From NCBI GenBank assembly GCA_900546415.1, contig URCY01000032.1, positions 1 to 21,156 of the forward strand: a stretch of DNA of 21,156 nt. The letters are read 5' to 3'. Below are positions 1 through 7,684 of the stretch, piece after piece (positions within the stretch are counted from its first letter, which is position 1; the number at the start of each line of letters is the position of its first letter). The notes under the pieces are model-generated. The model was not told the DNA's origin. It was given only the letters and a program-made list of their open reading frames with translations, and ran no database searches. Position numbers and translations under genes: made by a program. This DNA comes from an uncultured Eubacteriales bacterium. Lineage in GTDB: Bacteria; Bacillota; Clostridia; Oscillospirales; Oscillospiraceae.

Positions 1-32
1 CAGCGTGTCAAAAAGCCTTTTTTGACACGCTG
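1..32. repeat. Perfect-stem hairpin at the window start
   Basis: A 14-base arm beginning CAGCGTGTC pairs with an arm ending GACACGCTG, around a tiny loop. The flanking A and T runs are part of the stem. It could act as a bidirectional terminator for whatever lies to the left, but no gene is visible on that side. A similar motif (TTTTGACGCGCTG) recurs near 13868. Confidence 0.6.
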
Positions 33-61
33 GCAGACTGCAAAAATGTTCGGAAGGCAAG

Positions 62-107
62 CAACTCACGACCGTCGGCGTACGATGGTACGGTAGGTCG
101 TGAGTTG
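62..107. repeat. Long hairpin, 12-bp perfect stem
   Basis: CAACTCACGACC (62-73) is the exact reverse complement of GGTCGTGAGTTG (96-107). A smaller inner palindrome (CGTAC/GTACG) sits between the arms. No U-tract follows on either strand, so it is not a simple terminator. It lies in a 290-base non-coding stretch with other hairpins and one dispersed repeat. Confidence 0.6.
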
Positions 108-187
108 TGATGTAAGTCAAAATCCTTGCGAAGCAAGCAGATTTTCTGTCTAAAATGTTCGAAATACGCTTGTGATTCGCAATCGTT

Positions 188-250
188 CCGATTTCATAAA
201 ACATTTCTTATTTGTTGACTGATTTTGACGGTTCCGGACTTTTTTGACAG
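188..250 (-). repeat. 63-bp dispersed repeat, copy 1 (inverted relative to copy 2)
   Basis: The reverse complement of this stretch matches 13467-13529 at about 60 of 63 positions; the three differences are near the far end. Both copies are outside genes. A further short match in the same relative orientation exists between 116-138 and 13852-13874. Confidence 0.85.
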
Positions 251-253
251 TCT

Positions 254-282
254 AGCGGAGACTCCGGTTCGGAGACTCCGCT
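254..282. repeat. Hairpin just downstream of the peptidase gene
   Basis: AGCGGAGACTCCG (254-266) pairs with CGGAGACTCCGCT (270-282) with one mismatch and a 3-base loop. It starts 8 bases after the stop codon of the minus-strand peptidase gene, where a terminator is expected. However, the minus-strand sequence after the stem is not a U-run, so termination is only a guess. Confidence 0.5.
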
Positions 283-289
283 ATCCTTG

Positions 290-1816
290 TCAACCCACGG
301 GGATCAGCTTCCAGCGCTGCGCGGCCGTACCGTTTCCGCTCCAGCCCTGAACGTTCGTGCCGTCGGCGGTATAGCAGCCGTTGACATCCAGATACAGCCC
401 CGTTCCGCTGACGAGGTAGACATAGCCGTCCCCGGCATCCTTGACCAGCCACTTCTGTGCGACGGTGCCGTTGGGGTCATACTGCCACACATTCGTGCCG
501 GGAGTCGTGGAGGCGCCGGAAACATCGAGCGCCTTGCCGGAATGGCGGGCGCGGATCGTGTAGTAGCCGCCGCCGATGTAGGTGAAGACAAACTGCTGAT
601 TCGCGCCGCCGTGGTACGTCCAGAGATGTGCATTCGCGCCGTTTTCCGTGACGGCGCCGGAAATATCCACGCCCTTGTTCAGACCGACGGCCGAGGCGAT
701 GCGATAGGTGCCGTTGTTGACGGTCCGCGTGCCGTTCACGGCCACGAGCTTCCATTTCTGCGCCTTCGAGCCGTTGCCGATCCAGCCCTGAATATTCGTG
801 CCGTTGGCGGAGTAGCCGCCGTTGACGTCGAGATACAGACCGGCCTTATTGATGATGTAAAAATAACCGTCCCCGGTGTCCTTCAGCACCCACTGCTGGG
901 CGCTCGTGCCGTTCCAGCCGTACTGCTGGACGTTCGTGCCGGCCGTGTTATAGCCGCCGTAGAGATCGAGCGCCTTGCCGGTGTGGGTCGCCTTGAGGGA
1001 ATAGTAGCCGTTGTTCAGATAGGTGACGTCGAACTTCTGCTGCGGGCAGTCGGCATTGGCCCAGAGCTGCACGTTCGTGCCGTCGGACGTGCCCGCGCCG
1101 GAGACATCGACGCACTTGCCGTTATCCACCGCCGAGACGATGCGATAGGTGCCGTTGCTGACGGTCTGCGTCCCGGCGGGCTGGGCGGTCGCCGTATTCG
1201 CGCCGGAAGAGGACGAGGCTCCGCCATAGGAGGTGTTGGCGTTGATGCTGTAGGAGGAGACGTACCAAAAGGCCGTCGTGTTTGCCAGAATGTTGGCCTG
1301 CGAGCCGTAGCGCTGGCCGAGATATGTATTGGTGATGGGGCGTCGGCCGAAATAATAGGTGCAGGAGGAATCGGCCGAGTAGATCACGCCGTTTTCAATG
1401 TCGGTGATGTACTGCGCGTGAGGCGCGCCCTGACAATAAAGCACGATGCCCTCGGGATGGCTGTTGAGGAGGTTTTGCAGCGTGCCGAGGCTCATGCCGT
1501 TGACGCTGCCGTGTCCGACGTTCATGCGGTTGCCGTTGATGGAATACTGGAAGCTCCAGCGCAGACCCGCGCCGTCCAGCCAGCCGTATGGCTCGACCGC
1601 GCTCTCGGTGATGCTCGTCCAGCAGGTGTTGTTGCTCAGATAGGCTCTGGCGCGGAGCATCATGGTCGTTGCGCAGAGCGTGCAGGTCACGTCCGTCTGC
1701 TGCGTCAGATAGAGGCTCGTGGGATAAGGAACTGCGGCCTCTGCGGTCGTTGCGATGGGGAGAAGCATGGTCAGCGCGAGGGTCATTGCCAGAAATAAGG
1801 ATACTGCCTTCTTCAT
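290..1816 (-). CDS. Secreted C39-like cysteine peptidase with two ricin-type lectin domains
   Basis: 508 residues. Residues 1-27 form a Sec signal peptide (MKK start, hydrophobic core, cleavage after AEA). Residues about 35-190 look like a papain-fold peptidase of the C39-like group: a Q-T-D-V-T-C-T-L motif puts the likely nucleophile at Cys45 (a second Cys at 48), and H133 in APHAQYITDI with D139 are candidate acid/base residues. A Ser/Ala/Thr-rich linker (about 195-218) leads to two ricin-B beta-trefoils (about 219-360 and 365-508). Each trefoil has three Q-x-W/F type repeats (QQKF, AQQW, AQKW; NQQF, AQKW, AQRW), which normally bind sugars. Expected role: an extracellular peptidase targeted to glycans; the substrate is unknown. 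The start codon is ATG with GGAG upstream, and the gene has its own promoter. The two trefoils are clearly related by duplication. Confidence 0.8.
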   Translation of the reverse strand: MKKAVSLFLAMTLALTMLLPIATTAEAAVPYPTSLYLTQQTDVTCTLCATTMMLRARAYLSNNTCWTSITESAVEPYGWLDGAGLRWSFQYSINGNRMNVGHGSVNGMSLGTLQNLLNSHPEGIVLYCQGAPHAQYITDIENGVIYSADSSCTYYFGRRPITNTYLGQRYGSQANILANTTAFWYVSSYSINANTSYGGASSSSGANTATAQPAGTQTVSNGTYRIVSAVDNGKCVDVSGAGTSDGTNVQLWANADCPQQKFDVTYLNNGYYSLKATHTGKALDLYGGYNTAGTNVQQYGWNGTSAQQWVLKDTGDGYFYIINKAGLYLDVNGGYSANGTNIQGWIGNGSKAQKWKLVAVNGTRTVNNGTYRIASAVGLNKGVDISGAVTENGANAHLWTYHGGANQQFVFTYIGGGYYTIRARHSGKALDVSGASTTPGTNVWQYDPNGTVAQKWLVKDAGDGYVYLVSGTGLYLDVNGCYTADGTNVQGWSGNGTAAQRWKLIPVG

Positions 1817-1849
1817 TTTCTCCGTCTCCGTTCGTTGGGGTATGCCGTT

Positions 1850-1879
1850 ATCGTATCACAAAAGCCGCTCGTCCGTCAA
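1850..1879 (-). promoter_or_regulatory. Promoter of the secreted peptidase gene
   Basis: On the minus strand, TTGACG (1874-1879) is followed after 18 bases by TACGAT (1850-1855), preceded by a TG extended -10 element. This places a transcription start some 30 bases upstream of the ATG, between the terminator of the upstream operon and the gene. Confidence 0.6.
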
Positions 1880-1910
1880 GCCGAATTTGTTGCTTTTGCT
1901 GTCTGCGCGC

Positions 1911-1942
1911 AAAAAACACCGCCCCCGGCTGCGGAGGCGGTG
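1911..1942 (-). terminator. Rho-independent terminator of the prmA operon
   Basis: Read on the minus strand, CACCGCC (1936-1942) and GGCGGTG (1917-1923) form a GC-rich stem with extra pairing in the loop. Six T residues (1911-1916) follow directly. It lies 7 bases after the permease stop codon, so it ends the prmA-hydrolase-permease transcript. Confidence 0.85.
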
Positions 1943-1949
1943 CAGATCT

Positions 1950-2855
1950 TCAAAACAGGCCGGACAGAAGCGTGATGACGATACCGCTTGCGGCGCTGGC
2001 GGCGAAGAGAAAGCCGGTGATCCAGAGGTTCTCGCGGGTGTTGCGGTTCGTGCGGTAGAGCACGAGCAGACCGATCCCGGCGTTGGAGAGCAGCCCGGCG
2101 AACAGGCCGCCCACGCCGATCACGCCGCTCAGATAGGTCTGCGTCAGCACGACCGACACGGAGCAATTCGGGATCAGGCCGAACAGCGCCAGCGTCACCG
2201 AGCCGAGCAGCGGATGGCGCAGGAATGTCCCGCTCAGGCGCTCAACGCCGATGAACGAGAACAGCAGGTTCAGCGCGATGTTGACCGCGACGAGCATCAG
2301 GGCGATCTTCACGGTGTGCTTGAGCGCCGAGACGAAAACGTTCCCCTCCTCCTCGTCGCAGGCGCAGTGCTCACGCTCGCAGAAGCTGTGGATGTCCTTG
2401 TCGGCGCGCAGGAGCGGATGCAGGAGCAGGTCGGCGAGGTAGCCCAGCGCGACGCCCAGCAGCGCCTTACCGGCGACGATGAGCAGCAGCGTGCGCACGC
2501 CGACGCCGTTTTGCTCGGTCAGCGACGAGAGCAGGATGGGCAGCATCTCGTCCGACGTGGCAAAGAAGACCGCGAGCATCGTGCCGACGGTGATCGAGCC
2601 GGTGGAGAACAGCGTCGCGGCCGCGCCCGAGATGCCGCACTGCGGCAGAACGCCCAGCAGGCCGCCGAGCGCAGGCCCCGCGCGGCGGGAATAGCGCCGC
2701 AGGGTCGATTCGTTGAGGCGGTTGCTGCGCTCGAGCAGCTCCATGAGCAGATAGGCCACGAAAAGCACCGGAATGCTCCAGAGGCCGTCCTTGAGGCCGT
2801 CAAGCGCCGCGTCCGTCCAGAGCTTTCCGTTCAGATGGGAGGCATGCAGGTTCAT
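1950..2855 (-). CDS. Multi-pass heavy-metal permease (ArsP_2 / putative manganese transporter-like)
   Basis: About 301 residues and very hydrophobic, with roughly eight to ten membrane segments in two related halves. Each half carries a loop with a conserved cysteine: LPQCGISGAA and IPNCSVSVV. Between the halves is a soluble stretch with clustered Cys/His/Glu (CEREHCACDEEE), typical of metal handling. The overall pattern fits the 'putative 10TM heavy-metal exporter' family (ArsP_2), often labelled putative manganese transporter; the actual substrate cannot be read from sequence. The start is uncertain by one codon: ATG at 2855 or TTG at 2858, the latter nearer (9 bases) to the AAGGAG site at 2868-2873. 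It is the last gene of the prmA operon, 42 bases after its neighbour, followed by a strong terminator. Confidence 0.7.
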   Translation of the reverse strand: MNLHASHLNGKLWTDAALDGLKDGLWSIPVLFVAYLLMELLERSNRLNESTLRRYSRRAGPALGGLLGVLPQCGISGAAATLFSTGSITVGTMLAVFFATSDEMLPILLSSLTEQNGVGVRTLLLIVAGKALLGVALGYLADLLLHPLLRADKDIHSFCEREHCACDEEEGNVFVSALKHTVKIALMLVAVNIALNLLFSFIGVERLSGTFLRHPLLGSVTLALFGLIPNCSVSVVLTQTYLSGVIGVGGLFAGLLSNAGIGLLVLYRTNRNTRENLWITGFLFAASAASGIVITLLSGLF

Positions 2856-2861
2856 CAAAAA

Positions 2862-2894
2862 TCAATACTCCTTATCAATACTCCTTATCAATAC
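2862..2894 (-). repeat. 13-bp tandem repeat that duplicates the Shine-Dalgarno site
   Basis: The 13-base unit TCAATACTCCTTA occurs twice in direct succession (2862-2874, 2875-2887), followed by a half copy. On the minus strand each full unit contains AAGGAG, so the permease gene has two identical ribosome-binding sequences (2868-2873 and 2881-2886). Only the nearer is at usable distance from the start codon. Confidence 0.85.
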
Positions 2895-2897
2895 GCA

Positions 2898-4013
2898 TCA
2901 GCCGCCGACGAAGCCGCCGCCGTCCGTGGTGTCCGGCTCGGTCGCGTCGGTCGGCTCGCTTGCGTCCGTGGCGTCGGTCGGCTCGCTCGCGTCGGCCTCA
3001 TCGGCGCTGACCAGCGGCAGCGGACGCAGCACCGCCGTGCCGTCGAAGCGCGTGTCGCTCGACGAGGACAGGAACACCAGCTCGCTTGCGCCGGACTCGG
3101 CGTAGGCCTGCTTATACAGCTCGATCTTCGTCGCGTCGGCGTTCGGGATATAGATGCGCCCCGTTCCGCCGCCGAGGCTGAATTCGGTCGCGTCCGTGAC
3201 ATAGGACAGCGTCAGCTCGTTGCGCGCACAGAAGCTGTCCAGCGTGGCCTGCAGCGCGCTCAGGTTGGCGGCCTTGTCCGTGCCGTCGGGATAGACGATG
3301 CTGTCCGAATCGGGATAGCGGAAGTCGCGCAGGGCGACCTCGCGGAAGCCGACGCGCTTGAGGTCGGCAAAGGTCTCCAGCAGATAGTTCTGCGTCAGGC
3401 TGTCGGCCGGGTTGAGCCAGTAGCAGCCGTTTTCATCCATCCAGAGCGCGCCGCCCGCGATCGGCAGGCCGCTGCTCTGATTTTGCAGGGCGAAATTCGG
3501 GTCGGAGAAGGCCGGCAGCGCCGCGACCATATAAAAGCCCTTCGAGCTGAGATAGGACAGCAGCTCGTCGCAGGCGGTGATGTCCCCGTCGGCAACGGAC
3601 GCGCCGCTGACGGCCGAGGAATAGTAAAAATTGCCAAAGACGCTCTTGATGTCGATGAGCACCGTGCAGGGCTTGGTGAGCTGCTTGACGCTGTTGAGCA
3701 CGGTCTGCGGGTCGCGCAGCATCTCCGTGGAGATGTAGTAGCCGCCCAGCTCCTGCACCGACGCGGCGTCGACCACGTCGGCGTCATAGATGATGTTGGG
3801 ATTTTTGACCTCCGGGCGGGGCGTCGTCTCGCGCGGCGTCTGCGTCGGCTCGATGGTCGCCTGCGGGTCAAAGGTCGCGCCCTCGCGCGAATAGATCATG
3901 TATGGCTCGGCATAGATCAGCACCACGAGGAAGCCGACCAAAAGCACCGCCAGCGTGATCGCGCCGCGCCGCAGCCACTTTTTCAGCCGGAGCTTATTGT
4001 GATAAGACAGCAT
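2898..4013 (-). CDS. Membrane-anchored putative glycoside hydrolase-like protein
   Basis: 371 residues. A basic N-terminus precedes one membrane anchor (about residues 17-35), then a Pro/Thr-rich spacer (about 48-68) and an extracytoplasmic domain. The domain includes a W-L-N-P motif followed by 'DLKRVGFREVALRDFRYP', which resembles the putative glycoside hydrolase family DUF4015 (a TIM-barrel GH-like fold: WLNP, then a strand ending in D-x-x-R-x-P). That is a family-level guess; no catalytic acids can be assigned with confidence. The C-terminal 40 residues are low-complexity, with a nine-residue unit (DASEPTDAT) repeated. The ATG lies 3 bases after the prmA stop codon, and its AAGGAG site lies inside the end of prmA, so translation is coupled to prmA. 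Confidence 0.6.
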   Translation of the reverse strand: MLSYHNKLRLKKWLRRGAITLAVLLVGFLVVLIYAEPYMIYSREGATFDPQATIEPTQTPRETTPRPEVKNPNIIYDADVVDAASVQELGGYYISTEMLRDPQTVLNSVKQLTKPCTVLIDIKSVFGNFYYSSAVSGASVADGDITACDELLSYLSSKGFYMVAALPAFSDPNFALQNQSSGLPIAGGALWMDENGCYWLNPADSLTQNYLLETFADLKRVGFREVALRDFRYPDSDSIVYPDGTDKAANLSALQATLDSFCARNELTLSYVTDATEFSLGGGTGRIYIPNADATKIELYKQAYAESGASELVFLSSSSDTRFDGTAVLRPLPLVSADEADASEPTDATDASEPTDATEPDTTDGGGFVGG

Positions 4014-4016
4014 GGC

Positions 4017-4985
4017 TCAGCTCCTTTTCGCCGTGAGGCAGCGCCACTGCTCCATGGCGCGGCGCCCCGTGACAGTCAGCCCCGCGCGCTCGAGCGCGCA
4101 GCGCACCTCCTGCTCGCGCGTGTCGAGGATGCCCGAGCAGATGAACACGGCGTCCTCGCGCAGGAAATGCGGCACGACCGGCGCAAGCTCGATCAGCACG
4201 CCCGCGACGATGTTCGCGCAGACGATGTCATAGCCGCCCTCGCTGAGCCGGCGCATCAGCGCGTGATCCTGCACGACGTTTCCGGTGCAGGCGGTGAAGC
4301 GCTCCGGGCCGAAGCCGTTGAGCGCGGCGTTCTCGGCGGAAATATGCTCGGCGGCGGGGTCGACGTCGATGCCCGTGGCGGTCCCGGCGCCCAGACGCAG
4401 CGCCGCGATCGAGAGGATGCCGCTGCCGCTGCCCAGATCGGCCACGCGTTCGCCGCCGCGGATGTGCCGCTCCAGCTCGGACAGGCACATCTGCGTTGAG
4501 GGGTGCTCCCCCGTGCCGAAGGTCATGCCCAGATTCAGCAGGATCGGCAGGCGTCCGTCGGTCTGCCCGACGCTCATCCAGCTCGGAACGATCAAAAGCT
4601 TCTCGCCGACGGGCAGCGGACGGTAATTTTTCTGCCAATCGGTTTCCCAGTCGGCGTCCGGGACCGTCTCGAGCGAGAGCGTCAGCGCGCCGAGCTTTGC
4701 GCCCGGAAAACGCGCCGGGAGCGCAGCCAGCAAGCCGCGCAGGCGCTCCAGCTCCCGCTGCGCCGTCTCGGAGGCGAGCCAGAGCCGCACGACCGAGCGC
4801 CCCTGCATCCGCTGCGTCAGCGCCTCGTCGACATAGTCCCAATATTCCTGCGAGGTCTGCAAAAACGTCTCGAATTCCGCGCAGTCCTCGGTCTGAAAGC
4901 TGTCAAAGCCCGCCTCGGTCAGCGCCGCGCAAAGCAGCTCCGTGCCCTCCGGGCAGGTCTGAACCGTTGCTTCTATCCATTCCAA
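4017..4985 (-). CDS. prmA: Ribosomal protein L11 methyltransferase
   Basis: 322 residues, the usual length. PrmA transfers methyl groups from S-adenosylmethionine to ribosomal protein L11 in the cytoplasm. Visible motifs: WETDWQKNYRPL (about 113-124), GMTFGTGEHPST (153-164, typical of PrmA), the SAM-binding loop DLGSGSGILSIAA (183-195), and ANIVAGVLIELAP (257-269), matching the N-I/P-P-type motif region of the family. The start is TTG at 4985, chosen because a good GAGGTGA site lies 7 bases upstream and no in-frame ATG fits; the protein begins MEWIEA. It is the first gene of a minus-strand operon with a strong promoter, divergent from the M16/lgt operon. Confidence 0.93.
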   Translation of the reverse strand: MEWIEATVQTCPEGTELLCAALTEAGFDSFQTEDCAEFETFLQTSQEYWDYVDEALTQRMQGRSVVRLWLASETAQRELERLRGLLAALPARFPGAKLGALTLSLETVPDADWETDWQKNYRPLPVGEKLLIVPSWMSVGQTDGRLPILLNLGMTFGTGEHPSTQMCLSELERHIRGGERVADLGSGSGILSIAALRLGAGTATGIDVDPAAEHISAENAALNGFGPERFTACTGNVVQDHALMRRLSEGGYDIVCANIVAGVLIELAPVVPHFLREDAVFICSGILDTREQEVRCALERAGLTVTGRRAMEQWRCLTAKRS

Positions 4986-5011
4986 AGCGAAATCACCTCA
5001 TTTTCCATACC

Positions 5012-5040
5012 ATTTTACCGCATAATCCCCGGCTTGACAA
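5012..5040 (-). promoter_or_regulatory. Promoter of the prmA operon
   Basis: On the minus strand, TTGTCA (5035-5040), a 17-base spacer and TAAAAT (5012-5017) make a near-consensus sigma-70/SigA promoter. The predicted transcript starts around 5005, giving a leader of about 20 bases that contains the GAGGTGA site for the TTG start of prmA. Confidence 0.75.
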
Positions 5041-5114
5041 GCGGAAATTCATGCTGCGCGCAAAAAGTGTGCCGTTCGGGCGCGTTTTCCTCTTTTATTT
5101 TCCGAAAAATCGTG

Positions 5115-5120
5115 TATAAT
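5115..5120 (+). promoter_or_regulatory. Candidate -10 element of the M16/lgt operon
   Basis: A perfect TATAAT lies 15 bases before the annotated start of the first M16 gene, directly abutting GGAGG (5121-5125). There is no good -35 box. If it is real, transcription would begin around 5127, after GGAGG. Translation would then probably use AAAGGA (5131-5136) and the ATG at 5145 instead. Confidence 0.4.
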
Positions 5121-5135
5121 GGAGGCAATGAAAGG

Positions 5136-6407
5136 ATGAAGTCCATGATGATCACGATTCCGGTCGAGCCGGGGATCACCCTGCGCGCGATCCGCACCGA
5201 CCGTTTCAAAACCGGCTGCTTCAGCATCAACCTGCTCCAGCCGCACCGCCGCGAGACGGCGTCCGTCGACGCGCTGCTGCCCAGCGTCCTGCTGCACGGC
5301 ACGGCGCGTTACCCCGACATCACCGCCGTCACCAACCGTCTCGACGACCTCTATGGCGCGACGCTCGGCACGCTCGTGCGCCGCAAGGGCGAGACGCGCT
5401 TCGTCGGCTTTTACGCCGATTTTATTGAGGACGCCTTTGTCCCCGACGGCGAGGCCGTCTTTGCGCCGATGCTCGAGCTGGCGGCGCAGACGCTTTACGA
5501 GCCTTATCTGGAAAACGGCTGCTTCTGCGCCCGCTATGTCGAGAGCGAGAAGCAGAACCTCATCAACGCGATCGAGGCGAGCCTCAACGACAAGCGCAGC
5601 TATGCCGTGACGCAAATGCTGCAAACGATGTGCGCGGGCGAGGCCTACGGCGTGCCGCGTCTGGGCTACGCCGAGGACGTTGCCGCCATCACGCCGGAGG
5701 CGCTGTTCGCGCGCTATCAGGCGCTGCTGCAAGCCGCGCCGATCGAGGTGTTTTACGCCGGGCGGCAGGAGCCGGAGCACGTCGCCGCGCTCCTCAGAAC
5801 CCTGCTGCGCCGCCCGGCCGCGCCGCTGACCCTGCCCGAAACGCAGGTCGTGCGCACGGTCGACCGGCCGAAGGAGCGGATCGAGACGCTCGACGTCACG
5901 CAGGGCAAGCTGAGCATCGGCCTGCGCACGGGCATCACCGTGCAGGACGCGGATTATCCGGCGCTGCTGCTGCTCAACGCGGTGTTCGGCGCGTGCTACA
6001 CGAGCAAGCTCTTCCTGCATGTGCGCGAGGAGCGCTCGCTGTGCTATTACGCGTCCTCATCGCTTGAAAAATACAAGGGTCTGATGGTCGTCAACAGCGG
6101 CGTCGATTTCGCGCAGTTCGAGACGGCGCGCGACGCGATCCTCGCCGAGCTGGACGCCTGCCGGCGCGGCGAGATCAGCGACTATGAGCTGGAATCCGCG
6201 CGGAAGCAGTGCCTCTCGTCCCTGCGCTCGAGCATGGACACGCCGTCGCATCTGGACGATTTTTATATCGGCAGCGCCGTGGCAAAAATTGACGATCTGC
6301 CGGTTCTGATGAACAGGCTGAAGGCGCTGACGGCCGCCGAGCTGGCCGCCGCCGCGCGAAAGCTTCAGCTCGACACGGTCTATTTTCTGAAGGGGGTGCA
6401 GGCGTGA
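5136..6407 (+). CDS. M16-family peptidase homologue without zinc motif (YmfF-like)
   Basis: About 423 residues, the size of a two-domain bacterial M16 subunit. The position where active M16 enzymes have HxxEH here reads LLPSVLLHGTARYP, so no zinc site is present. The C-terminal half has the R/Y region (FLHVREERSLCYYASSS) that completes the active site in the partner subunit. With the next gene it forms the usual inactive/active M16 pair, like Bacillus YmfF/YmfH. Database names link this pair to EF-P 5-aminopentanol modification; that role is known by association only. The start is ATG 5136 with GGAGG 10 bases upstream; ATG 5145 is possible. A much longer in-frame opening to 4503 overlaps prmA and is not used. 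Confidence 0.85.
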   Translation: MKSMMITIPVEPGITLRAIRTDRFKTGCFSINLLQPHRRETASVDALLPSVLLHGTARYPDITAVTNRLDDLYGATLGTLVRRKGETRFVGFYADFIEDAFVPDGEAVFAPMLELAAQTLYEPYLENGCFCARYVESEKQNLINAIEASLNDKRSYAVTQMLQTMCAGEAYGVPRLGYAEDVAAITPEALFARYQALLQAAPIEVFYAGRQEPEHVAALLRTLLRRPAAPLTLPETQVVRTVDRPKERIETLDVTQGKLSIGLRTGITVQDADYPALLLLNAVFGACYTSKLFLHVREERSLCYYASSSLEKYKGLMVVNSGVDFAQFETARDAILAELDACRRGEISDYELESARKQCLSSLRSSMDTPSHLDDFYIGSAVAKIDDLPVLMNRLKALTAAELAAAARKLQLDTVYFLKGVQA

Positions 6408-7684
6408 AGCGTTTGGAGTATCCGGCGCTGGGCGAGACGGTTTTCGCCGGGTGCCTGCCCTGCGGGCTGGAGCTGCGCGTCGTGCAGAAGCGCGGCTTCG
6501 CGCGCGTGAACGCGTTTCTGGCCGTGGATTTCGGGTCGATCGACACCGATTTCACCTTTGAGGGCGCGCGCCGCCGCGTTCCCGACGGCATTGCGCACTA
6601 TCTCGAGCACAAGATGTTCGATCTGCCGGAGGGGAACGCGGGCAATCGCTTCTCCGAATCCGGCGCATACAGCAACGCCTTCACGAGCTACGGCATGACG
6701 GCCTACTATTTCTCCTGCACCGAGGAGACGGAGCAGAACCTGCGTCTGCTGCTGCGCATGGTGCTCACGCCGTATTTCACGGCCGAAAGCGTCGAAAAGG
6801 AGCGCGGCATCATCGAGCAGGAGATCCGCATGTATGAGGACAGCGCCGATTCCCGCGCGGGCGAGGAGCTGAACCGCTGTCTCTACGCGTCGCACCCGCT
6901 GCGCGTGCCGATCGCCGGGACGGTCGAGAGCATCGCCGCCATCACGCCGGAGCTGCTCACGCTCTGCCACCGCGCGTTCTATCAGCCCGCGAACATGATG
7001 CTCTGCGTGGTCGGCGACGTTGACCCGGCGCGCATCGCCGCGATCGTGGCCGACTGCGTGCCGCAGACGGAGGCCGCGCTGCCCGTCCGACACTACGGCG
7101 GCGGCGAGACGCTGCTGCCCGTGACGCGGGAGCGCCGTCTGCGCATGGAGGTCTCCATGCCGACCTTCTCCGCCGGGTTCAAGTGCCCGCCGCCGGAGCG
7201 GACGGGCGACCCGATGCGGCAGGAGGTGCTCTGCGAGCTGGCCTCCGAGCTGCTCTGCGGCGAGTCCTCGCCGCTCTACGCGCGGCTTTATGAAGCCAAT
7301 CTGATCGACTCGGATTTCTCCGCCGGATACGAGAGCACGCGGCAGGCCGCGCTGTTCAGCGCCTCCGGCGACAGCCGCGACCCGCGTGCCGTGCTCGAGG
7401 CGCTGCTGGCCGAGGCGCAGCGGATCGCCCGCGAGGGCGTCGACCGCACGCGCTTCGAGCGCCTGAAAAAATCGTCGATCGGCCGCCGCACGCGCGACCT
7501 CGACGGCTTTGACAGCATCAGCTATCGCATCTGCGCCTATCATTTCGACGGCGCGGACTATCTGACCTTCCCGCGCGCCTATGAGCGCGTCACGCCGGAG
7601 GAAATTCAAAACTTTCTGGCGCAGACCGTCGTGCCGGAGCGCGCGGCGCTGTGCATCGTTGAACCTAGGAGGGATGCAACATGA
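6404..7684 (+). CDS. M16-family zinc metallopeptidase (YmfH-like)
   Basis: 426 residues. The inverted zinc motif is clear: HYLEH gives H65, E68 and H69, and a downstream E-x-E near 138-140 (ERGIIEQEI) supplies the third ligand. The GAYSNAFTSYGMTAYYFSC segment (about 87-105) is typical of the family. It is the catalytic partner of the preceding zinc-less homologue. The start is GTG at 6404, which overlaps the upstream stop codon as GTGA, with GGGGG (6392-6396) as ribosome site. Its own stop overlaps the lgt start as ATGA. This arrangement implies translational coupling and near-equal expression of the two subunits. Confidence 0.9.
   Translation: MKRLEYPALGETVFAGCLPCGLELRVVQKRGFARVNAFLAVDFGSIDTDFTFEGARRRVPDGIAHYLEHKMFDLPEGNAGNRFSESGAYSNAFTSYGMTAYYFSCTEETEQNLRLLLRMVLTPYFTAESVEKERGIIEQEIRMYEDSADSRAGEELNRCLYASHPLRVPIAGTVESIAAITPELLTLCHRAFYQPANMMLCVVGDVDPARIAAIVADCVPQTEAALPVRHYGGGETLLPVTRERRLRMEVSMPTFSAGFKCPPPERTGDPMRQEVLCELASELLCGESSPLYARLYEANLIDSDFSAGYESTRQAALFSASGDSRDPRAVLEALLAEAQRIAREGVDRTRFERLKKSSIGRRTRDLDGFDSISYRICAYHFDGADYLTFPRAYERVTPEEIQNFLAQTVVPERAALCIVEPRRDAT

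Noticed and set aside
287..1798. A 503-codon plus-strand ORF over the peptidase gene
   Set aside because: Antisense shadow of a GC-rich gene: the minus-strand frame has signal peptide, catalytic motif and ricin repeats, while the plus frame is Ala/Gly/Val/Arg-rich without any motif.
2856..2897. Manganese riboswitch upstream of the heavy-metal permease
   Set aside because: Some such permeases are controlled by yybP-ykoY riboswitches, but only 42 bases separate this gene from its upstream neighbour and they are filled by the 13-bp repeat.
1755..4499. A 914-codon plus-strand ORF across three minus-strand genes
   Set aside because: It spans the permease, hydrolase and prmA genes and a terminator. 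Composition is Arg/Ala/Gln/Asp-rich as expected for an antisense frame.
4503..5135. An in-frame 5' extension of the first M16 gene back to 4503
   Set aside because: It runs antisense through prmA, which has full family motifs, and through a good promoter; the M16 homology begins only after 5136.
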